A stretch of DNA of 64,000 nucleotides from Archivesica marissinica (GCA_014843695.1 CM026398.1:18883327-18947326); one strand, 5' to 3'. Positions 1 through 12,499 are shown, numbered from the stretch's first letter. The notes: generated from the letters alone by a model not told the origin. Numbers and translations: made by a program.

Positions 1-100
1 TAATATGATACCCCCGGTAGGATTCGAACCAGCAGAGGTGAGGGGAAAGTATTTCTAAGTCAATGACCGTAACCACTCTGCCATGGAAACCACTCATAAA
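1..100 (-). mobile_element. SINE E-like head fragment at the window edge
   Basis: GGTAGGATTCGAACCAGCAG and ACCGTAACCACTCTGCC are complements of a tRNA-like B box and A-box side. Confidence 0.5.
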
Positions 101-250
101 GATTGTAAATTTAACCTTAGTAAACCACCATTTATCAATGATGAAGGGACATAATTCATAGGCATCCATAAACTACCGACATGGGTTTCTAGCTCATCTG
201 CTCATTTACATTTCTCAGAAGGCAGCACAATTGCCAAGTAAATGCATTAT

Positions 251-472
251 CAGGGTTCATTCTCGGTGAGAATTTTGGGAGAAGTGAGAAAGCGTGTGAT
301 CGCTTCCTTAAATGGAGTTCTTTTATATACTTCTGCAATATAGGTTAAAATGCACAGTACAACCATTAAATACAACATTTGAATAGAAGGAGTGCTTTAT
401 AATGGACCAGTGCAAATCGTAAAAACAAAAAAATAAAAATGTTTAAAAAATTTTTTTTTAGAATGATCCCTG
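251..472 (-). mobile_element. MITE C
   Basis: Ends CAGGGTTCATTCT and AGAATGATCCCTG, flanked by ATTAT on both sides. Internal GGGAGAAGTGAGAAAGCG and CATTTGAATAGAAGGAGTGC identify the family; part of the CTCC-rich end is deleted. Confidence 0.82.
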
Positions 473-633
473 ATTATAGGCTTTAAAGTTATAAAGTTTG
501 CAGGTCAGAAGACTTATGAAAGAATTAAACAATACCAAGGGGAGATAATCAAATTGAAAAGCAATTTTAGATGCATGGTAGTCTTATGATTGAAATGTAC
601 ATAATTTTTATACAATGTATTTTAAAATTGTTC

Positions 634-681
634 TTAACCCTTTCAACACTACAGACCTCTAAATAAGCTTACAAAAAGTGT
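634..681 (+). mobile_element. MITE A fragment
   Basis: Left end only: TTAACCCTTTCAACACTACA to TTACAAAAAGTG, then SINE B sequence. Confidence 0.7.
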
Positions 682-800
682 ATGGTGGTCGCCAGATCGG
701 ACAGGTGGGGGGTTTTCTCTGGGTACTCCGGTTTCCTACCACACGAATGACCACATATACGCACGCTTTCATCCGCGCCAACGAGAGTGATTAATCAGTA
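680..800 (+). mobile_element. SINE B fragment
   Basis: Contains GGTCGCCAGATCGGACAGG and GAGAGTGATTAAT; interrupts a TTAA MITE fragment at 634-681. Confidence 0.7.
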
Positions 801-870
801 CCGTAGCTAGAGGCAAATTTCAACTGAGGCAATCTAAGGGGGTCCGTGGGCATGTTCCCCCTTAAAATTA

Positions 871-1166
871 CAGACGGATCTGTAGTCCAGTGGTTAACAC
901 GCTGGACTGGTAATCCAGGGATCGCAGGTTCGATCCCCTGTCTGACCCTAATAAAATTAACAGTCTTTCAGATGGGACGTTAAACCGAGGTCTCGTGTCG
1001 GTGCTTTACACCGTGCACGTAAAAGAACCAGAGGAGAATCTGTAATGGGTCTCTGTCTGTATCATTGCACTATCCTCCAAACATCTAAAATGACTAATCT
1101 CTTCAGGAGGCGTCGCTCATATGGGTAACCGGTAGCGACGATAAATAAACGTAAAACACACACACA
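871..1166 (+). mobile_element. SINE A, near full length
   Basis: tRNA-derived SINE. The head GTAGTCCAGTGG (A-box region) to GGTTCGATCCC (B box) folds with anticodon stem CTGGA/TCCAG and loop CTGGTAA, giving anticodon GGT (Thr-like). The body includes CAGTCTTTCAGATGGGACG and GGTCTCGTGTCGGTGC. The 3' end is CGACGATAAATAAACGTAAA plus an AC repeat tail. A run of small indels marks an older copy. Confidence 0.88.
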
Positions 1167-2029
1167 CCCCTTAAAATTGTTGGGGGATAGAAGCAATTTC
1201 CTGCTTTTTTCGATTCAATGAGCTTAAACGTATAATTATATACTTTCAACATTTTATACAGCAAAGGGATATTTTTGGCATTTTATTTATTTAATTTTTC
1301 ATTTTTTAAAATTGTTTTTTTTTGCTTTAGAAATTTTAACTGATGCAGCTGCCTCCGAGTGTGCTTCAGTGTGGCTACGGGCCTGTTAATATAGGTTGCT
1401 AAAACTTCACAATCATAAAAGTTTCAACTTGTTTTAAACATGAGCACATTGCTGTTACATTGTTGTACTATTTTGTTGCTTCAATAATACAAACAAGAAT
1501 TGTTCTAATATTTGAATACTAAGGCAATTAATTGTCTGCTTCGGAGGTTTAGCTTACATGTCAAAAATGCTGAGACCCCCAACAGATTTCATTGTCCAAA
1601 CCTCGGAAAGCAAAATCACAAAAACATTCCACCGTAGCACGAGGTTGCAAATATGTCCCACGAAAATATGTGTAGCAATCCAGAACAAACATAAATTTGA
1701 TCGTCAAAAATGGAAGAAAAATATTTTCTCTACTCTGGTATTGACAATGGAGTTATATAAAATCTGTTGAACATGCAAACATTTCAACCTAATGGATTTA
1801 AATGGGGCCCAATGTATATGTAACGAAAACAAAGATAATTGATTTACAATATCTTTTCTCCTCATTTTAATTTCATAAGTTAGTCCCTGCTGGGGGTCAG
1901 AAATAAAAGTTAAACTAGGTTGATAGCAAGTTTTTAACAAAATAAAAGTTATATTAAAAAAAAAGGAGAGCACCTTCAGTTCAAAATAGGCAATAACACA
2001 GTGTTTAGTCCAGTGACAGACATGTGCAG

Positions 2030-2185
2030 GTATCGCAGGTTCGATCCCCCATCTGACCATAATAAAATTAACAGTCTTTCAGATGGGACTTTAAACCGAG
2101 GTCTCGTGTCGGTGCTGTACACCGTGCACGTTAAAGAACCAGATGAGACTCTGGAATGGTCTCTGTATCATTTGCGTCAGAAATA
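2030..2185 (+). mobile_element. SINE A, truncated at both ends
   Basis: Begins at the B box (CAGGTTCGATCCCC) and stops inside the body at CTGTATCATTTGCG; the A box and 3' end are missing. Confidence 0.8.
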
Positions 2186-2196
2186 TGGTCCAATAA

Positions 2197-2440
2197 TTAA
2201 CCCTTGACCTGCCAATCACGTCTAAAGTCGCTTTTGTAAACAGCATAGAGCCAGATTCAGATGGCACAGAATGTGTATATAATGTTCCGTCTGATCAGGC
2301 TCTATGCTGTTTGCTATTTGGATAAGAGTTAAAACACTCGACTGAATAGCAAACAACACAGATCCTGATCAGACGCAGCTCTACACCGCGGCTAATCAGG
2401 ATCTATGTTATTTGCACATTCCGTCCAATTTATTCGGCAG
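2197..2440 (+). mobile_element. MITE D (two-hairpin element)
   Basis: Starts TTAACCCTTGACCTGCC and ends TATTCGGCAG. Contains two stems: CAGCATAGAGCCAGAT/GTCTGATCAGGCTCTATG and ACACAGATCCTGATCAG/CTAATCAGGATCTATG. Confidence 0.8.
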
Positions 2441-3559
2441 TCTAAGGACTATAATTTATATAAAAAATCAAAACAAGAGGGACTTTAAAACAATGACAAA
2501 GGCAGGCAGAGTATTATATTTTTACAGCTGTCAGAATCCTGATCTATGTATAATCTGTAATTTTTCAGTTCAGGGTACAGAAGGTTAAGATGTGAAGTCA
2601 GTGGCCGAACAAAACTTTAGCTAACTGGATTTTAGCTAGAGGTACATTTTTGTCTGACACAGTCATTTTGTATAAAATAATACGGTATATGAACATTACC
2701 CATGAAGTAAACCAATAAGACATGACCCGCTGCGGCCAAGTCTTTAGCATAACCGCCGATTGAAATGTATAAACCATTGCATTACGCTATGAACGAAAGG
2801 GCATTGCATTATTCATATAAAATCTCTTTTATGGAATTATTCGAGTTCATTTAACAATAACCAAAATTTGTCATCGTCTTGATGACCTGTCGCATGCAAT
2901 GTCAAGTTCAGTCAGGCAAGTAATGCATAATGGGCATTAAAGCTCATAATCGGCAGGCATTATATAAATATCTTAATACTGTGATTCATAGTGAATTTGA
3001 ATGAGCAGTTATTCAACTGACCTGAAAGTGTTTACGTTTAAGTTCAGCTTAATACAAGAGTACCATTAAAATAGTCCTATCTTGTTCACCTGATTTTCTT
3101 AGGTATATTTGGAAACGTCGTGATCGATGGCCACCTTGGATTCTTTATCAGCAATAGCTTAGCTAGCGTTCGTCTCCTAGTCATCCCGATGCCAATGTCA
3201 AAATTACATTAAAATTAATTGCCCAATTTTTCGGAAACCGAAAAATATTGGAGGTGTATTCTTTGCTAAAGATTCCAGCAGTCTTGGATTACTTGGCATC
3301 ATTCAGTTGTCTCACCAAGTTTCATCGAAATTTAACCGTTTCCGGAGATATCGAAACATAGCTTTTCAAGATGGTGGCGCCACCATTTTGAATTTTGGAT
3401 TTTAGCTGTATTTAACCTGCACTAAACAAAATTGCTAATCAGTCACCTGGTGTTTTACAGTATTTGGAGCAAATTAATAATTATGTATATAGCCATCAAT
3501 ATTTCATACATCTTATTACAGATCAATGAATTACTGTATAATCATCACAACTCGTTCTA

Positions 3560-3609
3560 GGTCAGATTTTTTGGGAGAAGTGAGAAAGCGCATACCGGTA
3601 ACTGCGTCC
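3560..3609 (-). mobile_element. MITE C end fragment, cut by MITE A
   Basis: AGGTCAGATTTTTTGGGAGA to CTGCGTCC, ending where the TTAA of the 3610 element begins. Confidence 0.65.
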
Positions 3610-3939
3610 TTAACTCTTTCAACACCAAGTAACTGACATGGACTGGTCCATGATATTCTTAGACCAATAAATGAATAAGAAAATTACATTCGGACCAGTT
3701 CATTTATCAAGATGGGTAATTTTGTCTAAAATTAGTAATACTACTTGCAAAAAGTGCAGATCCTGATGAGACGGCTCGTCACGAGCCGGCTCATCTGGAT
3801 CTACACTTTTTGTAAGCCTATATAGTAATTTTGTCTAAAAATAGTAATATTACTGGCAAAAAGTGCAGATCCTGATGGCTCTTCTGGATCTACACTTTTT
3901 GTAAGCCTATATAGATGTCTGTGGTGTTGAAAGGGTTAA
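3610..3939 (-). mobile_element. MITE A with internal duplication
   Basis: TTAA-bounded, ends CTCTTTCAACACCAAGTAAC and GTGGTGTTGAAAGGG. The hairpin half (GGCAAAAAGTGCAGATCC ... CTACACTTTTTGTAAGCC) occurs twice, making it about 90 bp longer than usual. Confidence 0.88.
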
Positions 3940-4077
3940 ATAATGTGCAATAAATGCATGGCGAGATATTGACACTACCTATGTGTAATCTGAATGAGCA
4001 ATATTGTGTTTCGATGTGTATGTTTTTACCATGGTACCAGTCTTCATGTACAGCTGCTTATTGCTTGTAGCACGTAG

Positions 4078-4303
4078 TACCGGTCAGATTTTTTGGGAGA
4101 AATGAGAAAGCGCATAATTGCGCCCTTAAATGGTGTTCCTTAATAAATTTTAAATACACCATTTGAACAGAAGGAGTGTTTTATAATGGTCCTAACTGGA
4201 CAACATTTTCTGGACAAATTTTCTTTAGGGAGAAGTGGGGCCCCTAGGGGGCGAAATCAGGTTCTATTTTGCCCCAAGTCTCCCTCTAGAATGAGCCCCG
4301 ATC
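4078..4303 (-). mobile_element. MITE C
   Basis: Begins GGTCAGATTTTTTGGGAGAA; ends CTAGAATGAGCCCCG, including the GTGGGGCCCC and GGGGGCGAAATCAGG end region. Confidence 0.8.
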
Positions 4304-4370
4304 ATCTGGAATAAAATGCAATAAGTGACAATAAAAAATATTTATATGTATATGCTGATTAAGTTGGCTC

Positions 4371-4693
4371 CAGCAGATGCAGCAGATTCAGCAGATGCAA
4401 CAGATGCAGCAGATGCACCATATGCAGCAGATGACACAGATGCAGCAGGTCCAGTAGATGCAGCAAATGCAACAGATGTACCAGATGCAGCAGATGCACC
4501 AGATGCAGCAGATCCAGCAAATGCAACAGATGTACCAGATGCAGCAGATGCAGCAGATGAAGCAGATCCAGCAGATGCAACAGATCCAGCAGATGCAACA
4601 GATCCACCAGATCCAGTAGATGCAGCAGATCCAGCAGATGCACCAGATCCACCAGATGCAGCAGATCCACCAGATCCAGCAGATGCAGCAGAT
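4371..4693. repeat. 9-bp minisatellite (GCAGATGCA/GCAGATCCA)
   Basis: About 36 units with mixed GCAGATGCA, ACAGATGCA, CCAGATGCA and CAGATCCAG forms. It is open on both strands (Ala-Asp-Pro-rich one way, Leu/His-rich the other), so the 157-codon frame at 4325-4798 is probably chance. No flanking homology or splice context supports a coding role. Confidence 0.9.
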
Positions 4694-6433
4694 GACCGTA
4701 ATTTTGTTGAGTGTAATTATTTACCATGCTCCACACCAAGTTTCAGCAGAATTGACCCAGCGTTTCAGGAGAAGAAGTTCACAGATCTAGATCAATAGCC
4801 CCATCAAATGAGCTAGTCAACAAGAACTATATACACAGACCATTGCACTAAATGTTCTAAAATGATACTATTTTATTTTTGTACACATGATAAAGTATCG
4901 GTATTTATAAAACCGCAGACTGTATATAATTATATAACCGCCAGATTGAGTAAAGTTTTCAAAATTGTGAATCGTAAATTATAGGAACATTAAAGCATTT
5001 TTGTAATAAACTGCACATTGGTTAAGTGGTTACATCATTCTCTTTGATCATTTATTGCCCTTGTGTTTGATTCCCTCATACTGAAAGTATTTCAAAAATT
5101 AAAATAAACTACTTTCTGCATTCTGTTACCTTCTTTAGCACATAAATATTCTAATTAGTTATAAAAACAACGATATGTACCCATCACGACGGAATCTGGA
5201 ACATTTGCCCGCCCTGCCCCCCTCCCCTCATGACGATTTGCTGTGCCGGTTATACCAACATAATATAAAGTTTTATTCACGTATAACCAGATATGGCGCG
5301 TACCAAATTTGTTGCGGTCAAACCCATTCTAAAGGACACTATTCATATCAAGTAACCTATTTAGCTCCGTTTAGCGTTCAATAAAAAAAAAGAATACACT
5401 TTCAATTCTTCTTTCTTTACATTAAGACAAAGACAGTAACAAAGTAGATCATTGAATAAAAACACTCGCTCTCAAATTTCATTTTTACATCTAGTTTAAT
5501 TCTGTTCGAGAGATTCCTGGTGTCTTGGATTACCGGACATGATTCAGTTGTCTCATAAAGCAAAATAAATAAATCCCCAAATGAGCTCAGTAGTATGTTT
5601 AGTTGGGGTTTTTTTGGCAAGAAAACGCCAAAGGAGGAAATATAAGTGAACTTTGACCTTTTATCAGTCAATCTTAAAGAATTGCATTGAAACTAAGGAC
5701 ACATACACACGTTTTCATATCTTCTTTGTTTAGGTTCATTAACAAATTTACGAATATATTAAAATATGAAAACAGGCCAGTAGCCATACCGAGGAAAATG
5801 AGACACTCGCCTCGGTTAGAATTTGGCTTTGGCAAGTATTGACAGGTATAGGAAAACTCTGATAAAACTGCCTTCAGAATGCACAGACAAGCGAAGCATC
5901 CACAAAATAAATCGGGGGGGGGGGGGGGGGTGTCTCGGTTTTTTTCAGATTCTGGCTACGGCACTGGAAAAGAACAATATATACATGTAGGTAGTTGCTA
6001 TGCAGACATATTACAAAATGTACTGCACGAGAACATTGGCTTACTATGTGTGCCGAGTCGTACTAGTCCTGTGTTAGAGGGCACCTCCAATTATGCAGCC
6101 ACCCTGTATTAAAATAATTGATTGCCACAGAAAATCACCACAGAAATTCACTAGACGATCTAAGGGAAACAAAATTTGGAGGCGGGGACATGTCCCTGAG
6201 GCTGAACCCCCTAGCAATCTCACTCTGAACACCCAATAACCCTTAATTGACAGGTATGTAATCTTGTGTAAAATGAGGTAAGATCATATTTAAATGAATA
6301 CTAGATATTCATCCCTAATTGATTCAACCACCTTGATGTCAACAAATTATTTTAAATTTTTAAGAATTAAAACTACCCCCAATTTTTGTCAAACTTTCAG
6401 CTATTACAATGGCCAAATGATTATAAACTACAC

Positions 6434-6576
6434 AATAAATAGGGTGTCATACTGGTACCACTCCTAGCTGTACCACTACTCTATTCTGCTGTACCACTAT
6501 AAATAGGGTGCCATATTTGTACCCACTCCTAGCTGTACCACTACTCTATCTGCCGTACCACTATAAATAGGGTGTC
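6434..6576. repeat. 64-bp tandem duplication
   Basis: Two copies plus the start of a third of AATAGGGTGTCATA...TAGCTGTACCACTACTCTAT...CCACTATA. Confidence 0.9.
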
Positions 6577-7346
6577 ATAAAACATGAAAACAAACCATTT
6601 ATCGAACCAACATCTTAACAATTAACAACAGTTTTGACATCATTATTCAAAGTTGTAGCAATATTAAGACAACAAACCCATCAACAAAGACCACTGAAAC
6701 TTTAGACGGCTTTAAACATGTTCTGTCAAAAACCACAACAACACAATATGACAAAGCTCAATTTGTAAATGGTAAACCTTTAATCTTTTCATACATGACT
6801 AACACTCATTACAAACATAATTACAATAGCAAATTTATCCAGTTCATTAAAAAAAAATTGCCCCCAAAGTTGCTTTTTTTATGATTTTAATTTATAAATA
6901 TAAAAAAACAGTGCGCTTGATTGTTTCAAAAATCAAAACAAACAAGAGCTACATTTCTGCAACATTAATCACGCGCTCGGTGGAGTACCCAGGCCACGCG
7001 ATACTATCAAACCCACGCTGTGAGACATAAAAGAGCATCTGTGGTCTAAGTCCCGGCATAGGCGATTATTTCAATGGTAGAGTGACTTAATGGGCAGTTG
7101 TGTCACTCTGTATCAATCATTGCGAGACAACGCAGCAATATGATATGCTTTTAATGTGGAATACCATGTCCCATCAAAGGACTCGACATATATTACTGAT
7201 TGCATTACACAGCCTGACAGAATGTGTCTTATTTACAATATGATGCACATTCATGTTTTCTAATGAGGGGATAATTATAAATCCTAATTATTTTGTTCTA
7301 TAATTTTCATTTTTTCCATAATTTTCTCCGGTTAGGGTTAGTTTAA

Positions 7347-7577
7347 ACTTTATTTATTTTACGATTGCGAAGCAAGTTGTAGCAACTTATATTAATCACT
7401 CTCGTGAAAGCGTAAATATGGTCATTTGTGTGGGAGGAAACCGGAGTACATGGAGAAAACCCACCTGTCCGATCTGGCAACCACCATACAATCTCACATA
7501 CTTCCCAGTCCGGGATCGGACCCAACTTGCATTGGTGAGAAGCGAGTATGCTAACCACTGCACTAAATCGGACAGCC
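7347..7577 (-). mobile_element. SINE B
   Basis: Reverse orientation: 3' tail TTTATTTATTTTACGATTGC, body TGTGGGAGGAAACCGG, tRNA-like head with GGATCGGACC and CTAACCACTGCAC. Confidence 0.82.
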
Positions 7578-7617
7578 TCTGGTCAGGGTTGGTGTATCTA
7601 TCATGACAAACAGTTAC

Positions 7618-7727
7618 TTAACCCAATCAACACCAAATAACTGACATGGACTGGTGCATGATATTCTTAGGACCAATAAATGAATAAGAAAATTACATTT
7701 GGACCAGTTTATTTATAAATATGGGTA
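7618..7727 (-). mobile_element. MITE A half copy
   Basis: From TTAACCCAATCAACACCAAA to ATAAATATGGGTAA; hairpin missing. Confidence 0.75.
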
Positions 7728-8111
7728 AACAAAATATAAACCATGTATATAAACATCAACTTGATTGGGAAAACAATGTCCAACATGACAATGGTAACAC
7801 TTCAAGAGCTCTAGCCAGTAGCCACACTCAAACAAAACAAAGTAAGGTACTAAAAATGAATTTTTGGACAAATCAACCCAATGACCTCAACATCTTCAAA
7901 ACCCAAAACCCCAAAGTTCAGTAACAGTGTGAATTATGTATATGCTGGATATCTGATTCATAGCTGCTAATGAGAATACAATTCTATTGCAGTTGATCAA
8001 TGGGTATGAGTAATTGATATTAGTTTTGTTGTGGTTTTATATCATCACTTACTGTATAGTTTGTTGTGGTTTTATATCACCACTGGCCTATGCATTTATA
8101 CAAATTTCCTA

Positions 8112-8335
8112 TTAACCCTTTCAACTCTACAGACCTCTAAATAGGCTTAGTGTAGATCCTGATGAGCCGGCTCCTGACGAGCAGTCTCATCAGGATCTGC
8201 ACTTTTTGCCAGTAATATTACTATTTTTTAGACAAAATTACCCATTTTGATAAATGAACTGGTCCAAATGTAATTTATTGGCCTAAAAATATCATGCACC
8301 AGTCCATGTCAGTTACTTGGTGTTGAAAGGGTTAC
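8112..8335 (+). mobile_element. MITE A
   Basis: Left TTAACCCTTTCAACTCTACA, right GGTGTTGAAAGGGTTAC; central inverted core around GAGCCGGCTCCTGACGAGC. Confidence 0.88.
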
Positions 8336-8589
8336 AGTGATATATATTTTCTTCATGGAACTATAGATATATATATTTCTTGGCATACATATGCATTTAT
8401 CGTCACTCACTGATTGATCTGGATCAGATTAAAGTGCTCCGATGCAAGTGATTGATGAACGGACACAGGATCGATGAACCTGCCAACTTTCTCGTTTATG
8501 ATCTATAAATTGGTCCAAACAGTGTTGTAACAGGCTAATTAGCCCCTAACCCTAATGACTTGGCAGCTTTTCAGCAGTATTCAACTAAA

Positions 8590-8763
8590 ACGAGCCGTCT
8601 CATCAGTATCTGCACTTTTTGCAAGTAATATTACTATTTTTAGGGAAAATAATTAGCAATTTGATAAATGAACAGTGATCCAAATATAATTTTCTTATTA
8701 ATTTATCGGTCTAAAAATATCATGGACCAGTCCATGTCAGTTACTTGGTGTTGAATAGGTTAA
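8590..8763 (+). mobile_element. MITE A, left truncated
   Basis: Starts in the core CGAGCCGTCTCATCAG and ends GTTGAATAGGTTAA. Confidence 0.82.
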
Positions 8764-9227
8764 CGGCAATATGAATTCATGGCACCGTAAAGGTCATGTA
8801 TCCTAATTACACGATTAATATCAAGGGTCTATCTCATTTAGTACTCGTGAATTTATCCAAAAACGCTTGTCTTGCAAATTCCAGTAATCTGATCATTTTT
8901 GAAATAAGAACTAATGACATTTAGTGGAACAATGATTAATTCAGACTTATTGACTACAACAGACTGATCTCCGTAGTACATGCTTATTCACATTACATTC
9001 CTCTTATTGAATTCCAATGCCACTGATATCGATCAAAATGCATGTTGTAACGCAGGACATATGAATATCTTTAACAATATTTGGCGGCATTTTTTTAACG
9101 GGCAAAAAATGAACTCTATGACTTGACTGTAGTTAAATTTATATGTGTATTCACAACATTTGCAACTTCTAGAAAACTGCTTTCTGTTCTTAATTGAACC
9201 ATTAAAATTACTGGGTTTTGTAAAATT

Positions 9228-9745
9228 CTTTTTATTAACGTCATACCGTTTGATTTTTGGGGTTTAAAGTCGCACCAACAGCTTAGGTCAGACGACGACT
9301 TTCCACCTATTATAGTAAGAACCCGGGTGTCCCACCGAGAAGCATTGTGGAAGTCGTGATAGTGCCGTGGATGCGCGTTCGCTTCAGGTGCGAAAGGTCT
9401 GGAGTTCGAGCCCCGCTGGAGCCGTTACGATTGTGCCCTTAGGCAAGGCATTTAAATTCCACGTTGCCTCTTCTCTCTCCCTCGTGGCGATGGATTCCAT
9501 CAGGAATGACGTCTCGAGAGTGATTTATATAAGTTGAAATAACTTGTTTCGCAATCGAGCTAAAATAAATTTGTATAAAGCAAGCATTGCAGGCACGGAC
9601 GGGTACCTGGGTAGAACATCTGACCTACCACAAGCCAGCTGGATAGCTTCCTAACTTGAAGGGAATTCGACACCCCTAGTGGGATTCGAACCTACAGAAG
9701 TGATTTACAGTCGGCGACCGTAACTACTCAGAGGCCCATTCATTA
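9228..9745 (-). mobile_element. SINE E, interrupted by SINE C
   Basis: Right part 9590-9745 has head GTGGGATTCGAACCTACAG and body GCAGGCACGGACGG; left part 9228-9339 has GGTTTAAAGTCGCACCAACA. The two are one copy split at 9340. Confidence 0.75.
9348..9581 (+). mobile_element. SINE C, full length with 8-bp target-site duplication, nested in SINE E
   Basis: tRNA-derived: GATAGTGCCGTGGATGCGCG, anticodon stem TTCGC/GCGAA with loop TTCAGGT (anticodon CAG, Leu-like) and GAGTTCGAGCC (B box). Tail GCAATCGAGCTAAAATAAAT. Duplicated AAGCATTG at 9340-9347 and 9582-9589. Both sides of the insertion are a reverse SINE E. Confidence 0.92.
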
Positions 9746-9848
9746 CTGTAACCATGGTAGTGTGTATTCTATCCTTGTACGCTCTTTGTTACCAATGAAT
9801 TGAGCAAGACCTTGGTAACTGATAGAATTCAGGTTGAATCTACATGTA

Positions 9849-10093
9849 TTAACGCTTTCAACACTACAGGTCTCTAAATAAACTTACAAAAAGTGTAGAT
9901 CCAGATGAACCAGCTCGTGACGAGCCGTCTCATTAGGATCTGCACTTTTTGCCAGTAATAATTATTACTATTTTTAGATAAACTTAACCATTTTGATAAA
10001 TGAACTGGTCCAAAGGTAATTTTCTTATTAATTTATTGGTCTAAAAATATCATGCACCAGTCCATGTCAGTTATTTGGGGTTGAATGGGTTAG
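9849..10093 (+). mobile_element. MITE A
   Basis: Full length; TTAACGCTTTCAACACTACA ... GGTTGAATGGGTTAG. Confidence 0.88.
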
Positions 10094-10251
10094 TATAATA
10101 AATAACATATAAGCCCTTTATGTTTGCAGTGTAGCAATAATTTTCCAACATTTCTCTTTGCATGCTAGGTAAAATAATGGCTATAAATAGTTCAAATAAT
10201 TGTAGCAGACAACAATTCATCAAAGTGGTTTTCTTAGTTTCTTATTTGTAA

Positions 10252-10542
10252 CTGTGTGTTTTACGTTTATTTATCGTCGCTACCGGTTGCCCATATGAGC
10301 GACGCCTCCTGAAGAGATTAGTCATTTTAGATTTTTGGAGGATAGTGCAATGATACAGATAGAGACCCATTCCAAAGTCTCCTCTGGTTCTTTTACGTGC
10401 ACGGTGTACGGCACCGACACAAGAACTCGGTTTAAAGTCTCATCTGAAAGACTGTTAATTTTATTATGGTCAGACGGGGATGGAACCTGCGATCCCTGGA
10501 TTACCAGTCCAACATACTACAACTGGACTACAGATCCGTCTG
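10252..10542 (-). mobile_element. SINE A, near full length
   Basis: Reverse orientation: tail TTTACGTTTATTTATCGTCG at the left, head ACTACAGATCCGTCTG with damaged anticodon arm (ACATACTACAACTGG) at the right. Confidence 0.88.
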
Positions 10543-10663
10543 TTTATTTGTAGCTCTGGAAATATATCACTGTGTTGCTTAACTATTAATAATCGTGCTG
10601 TTCCTACGTTATTTTTACCACTAGCGTGCAAGAGTTTATCAATGTATTTACGTGCCTTGAAAA

Positions 10664-10844
10664 TACAGTCAAACCTGTCTTAAGCAGCCAGACAAGGGAG
10701 TCAAAGAAAGTGGCTGCTTAGCACAGGTGGCTGCTTAACAGAGGTCAAATATATAATAAAACAACATATTGGGAATCTGGAAATGGCTGCATAATACGGG
10801 TTGGCTGCTTAATGGAGGTGACCACTAACACAGGTTTGACTGTA
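10664..10844. mobile_element. MITE F (TACAGTCAAACCTGT ends)
   Basis: TIR TACAGTCAAACCTGT at the left and ACAGGTTTGACTGTA at the right (15 bp, perfect). Internal GGCTGCTTAGCACAGGTGGC and GGCTGCTTAATGG. Confidence 0.82.
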
Positions 10845-11480
10845 ATCACTGTCTGCACATTACATACCATATTTTCTTTCTGTTGTTTTCATTCTATTTT
10901 TGCAATATTATTCTGAGCTCTGTATGATAACCTGGCATGAACTTTCCTTCAAAACATTTGTATCTTTTGACTATTTATAAACTGTATTTATTTTACCATA
11001 AGGTCTTTCTCTCCAAAATGTCTTAAGCCACTACTGTGAAATACTATATATAAAATGAAATATGTCAAGGATAAATGCTGACAATGATAGGAAACTTATA
11101 AATAACATTCCAACTGTCGCTATGAACTTAGAGCTACCCCATGGATTAAGGATATTTTATAAACATAAAAACCATCGGTCATTTGCGTGTCTTAGATTTA
11201 AACCAAAGACGCTTCAACACTGGGGTCATCAAGAAATAAAACTATTTGTATAACTAACTATGCAAGACTGAATAAATGTTTGATAACAAACTTCAAATAT
11301 CCAAACTCCTATATAAACATATATAACTGATGGGGTAACTGGTGACGATGTGTCTAAGGGATGACACGGCAAAAAGAGCTATTAATATAATGTTGTAATA
11401 AAACATTTTGTGATGCTGTGACGTCATATGTTCACAGAAGTTATGATAAGCTTCTTGTCATGATTATTCATAATCTTTCC

Positions 11481-11662
11481 TGTGTGTGTGTTTTACGTTT
11501 ATTTATTGTCACTACCGGTTGCCCATTACAGCACCGACACAAGACCTCAGTTTAAAGTCCCAACTGAAAGACTGTTAATATTATTAGGGTCAGACGGGGG
11601 ATCGAACATGCGATCCCTGGATTCGCAGTCCAAGGTGTTACCACTGGACTACAGATCCGTCT
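11481..11662 (-). mobile_element. SINE A with internal deletion
   Basis: Tail and head present, but about 110 bp of the body are missing between TTGCCCAT and ACAGCACCGACAC. Confidence 0.82.
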
Positions 11663-11750
11663 TTCCTCTCTAAAACTTCTTTTTTATCAGCAGAACCTCG
11701 CCGTACATATTTTCTACGACTGGCCTAATAAATTATAATTTGTAAGACAG

Positions 11751-11880
11751 TGTGTGTGTTTTTATGTTTATTTATCGTCGCTACCAGTTGCCCATATGAG
11801 CGACACCTCCCTAAGAGATTAGTCATTTTAGATTTTTGGAGGATAGTGCAATGATAACCACTGGACTACTGACTCGTCTA
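11751..11880 (-). mobile_element. SINE A, deleted copy
   Basis: 3' domain joined directly to the tRNA 5' end: GTGCAATGATAACCACTGG. A short 45-bp tail fragment of the same family lies at 12196-12240. Confidence 0.78.
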
Positions 11881-12499
11881 TATGTATAGGACAGTAACTT
11901 AATATTCTCTATAAATTACCAGTATATACCCACAATTGATAAAATCTACTGAAATTGAATACATAACTAATAGTAATTAAACAGGTATATTACTACGCAT
12001 CATTATAACACCATCTGGGGAGCAAAAAACTGAGACAATAATCTGAGTCATATGTGCCACATTCCATGCATTCAAAACCACCAGCAACAGATTGCGTTAC
12101 AACTTGTGAACTTAATTGTCAAGTTATCTCAAGCTATATTTATTCATTACAACATGCATGTTCCCAGGTATCTTACATCAATTACATTTTTTTTGGTTTA
12201 GGTTTATTTATTGTCGCTACCAGTTGCCCATATCAGCGACTGATAGATTACCTAACAACTCCTTTCCTGGACAGGCTCCAGTGGTTAACCAGTACTTGGT
12301 GCACCAACCTCCGTAAGAATCTTATACTGTCATAATTATGTACTTAATTACTAGTACATTTCATTAAATATTTATAGGTCCCAGTTGTCCAATTATAGAA
12401 ACAAAAACAATGAAAGTGTTTTTTTGCATGGGTTCACCCGTCGCCCAAAATCCGTCCTAGGCTTCATGGTAGAGGATAAATCTAGACTGATAGGGTGGT

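Noticed and set aside
3100..3430. Possible conserved element around AAGATGGTGGCGCCACCATT
   Set aside because: A short palindrome and loose similarity to 5500-5560 are visible, but borders and copy structure could not be defined.
4325..4798. 157-codon Ala/Asp/Pro-rich frame
   Set aside because: Made of a 9-bp repeat open on both strands, inside the NUAK intron, no homology recognised.
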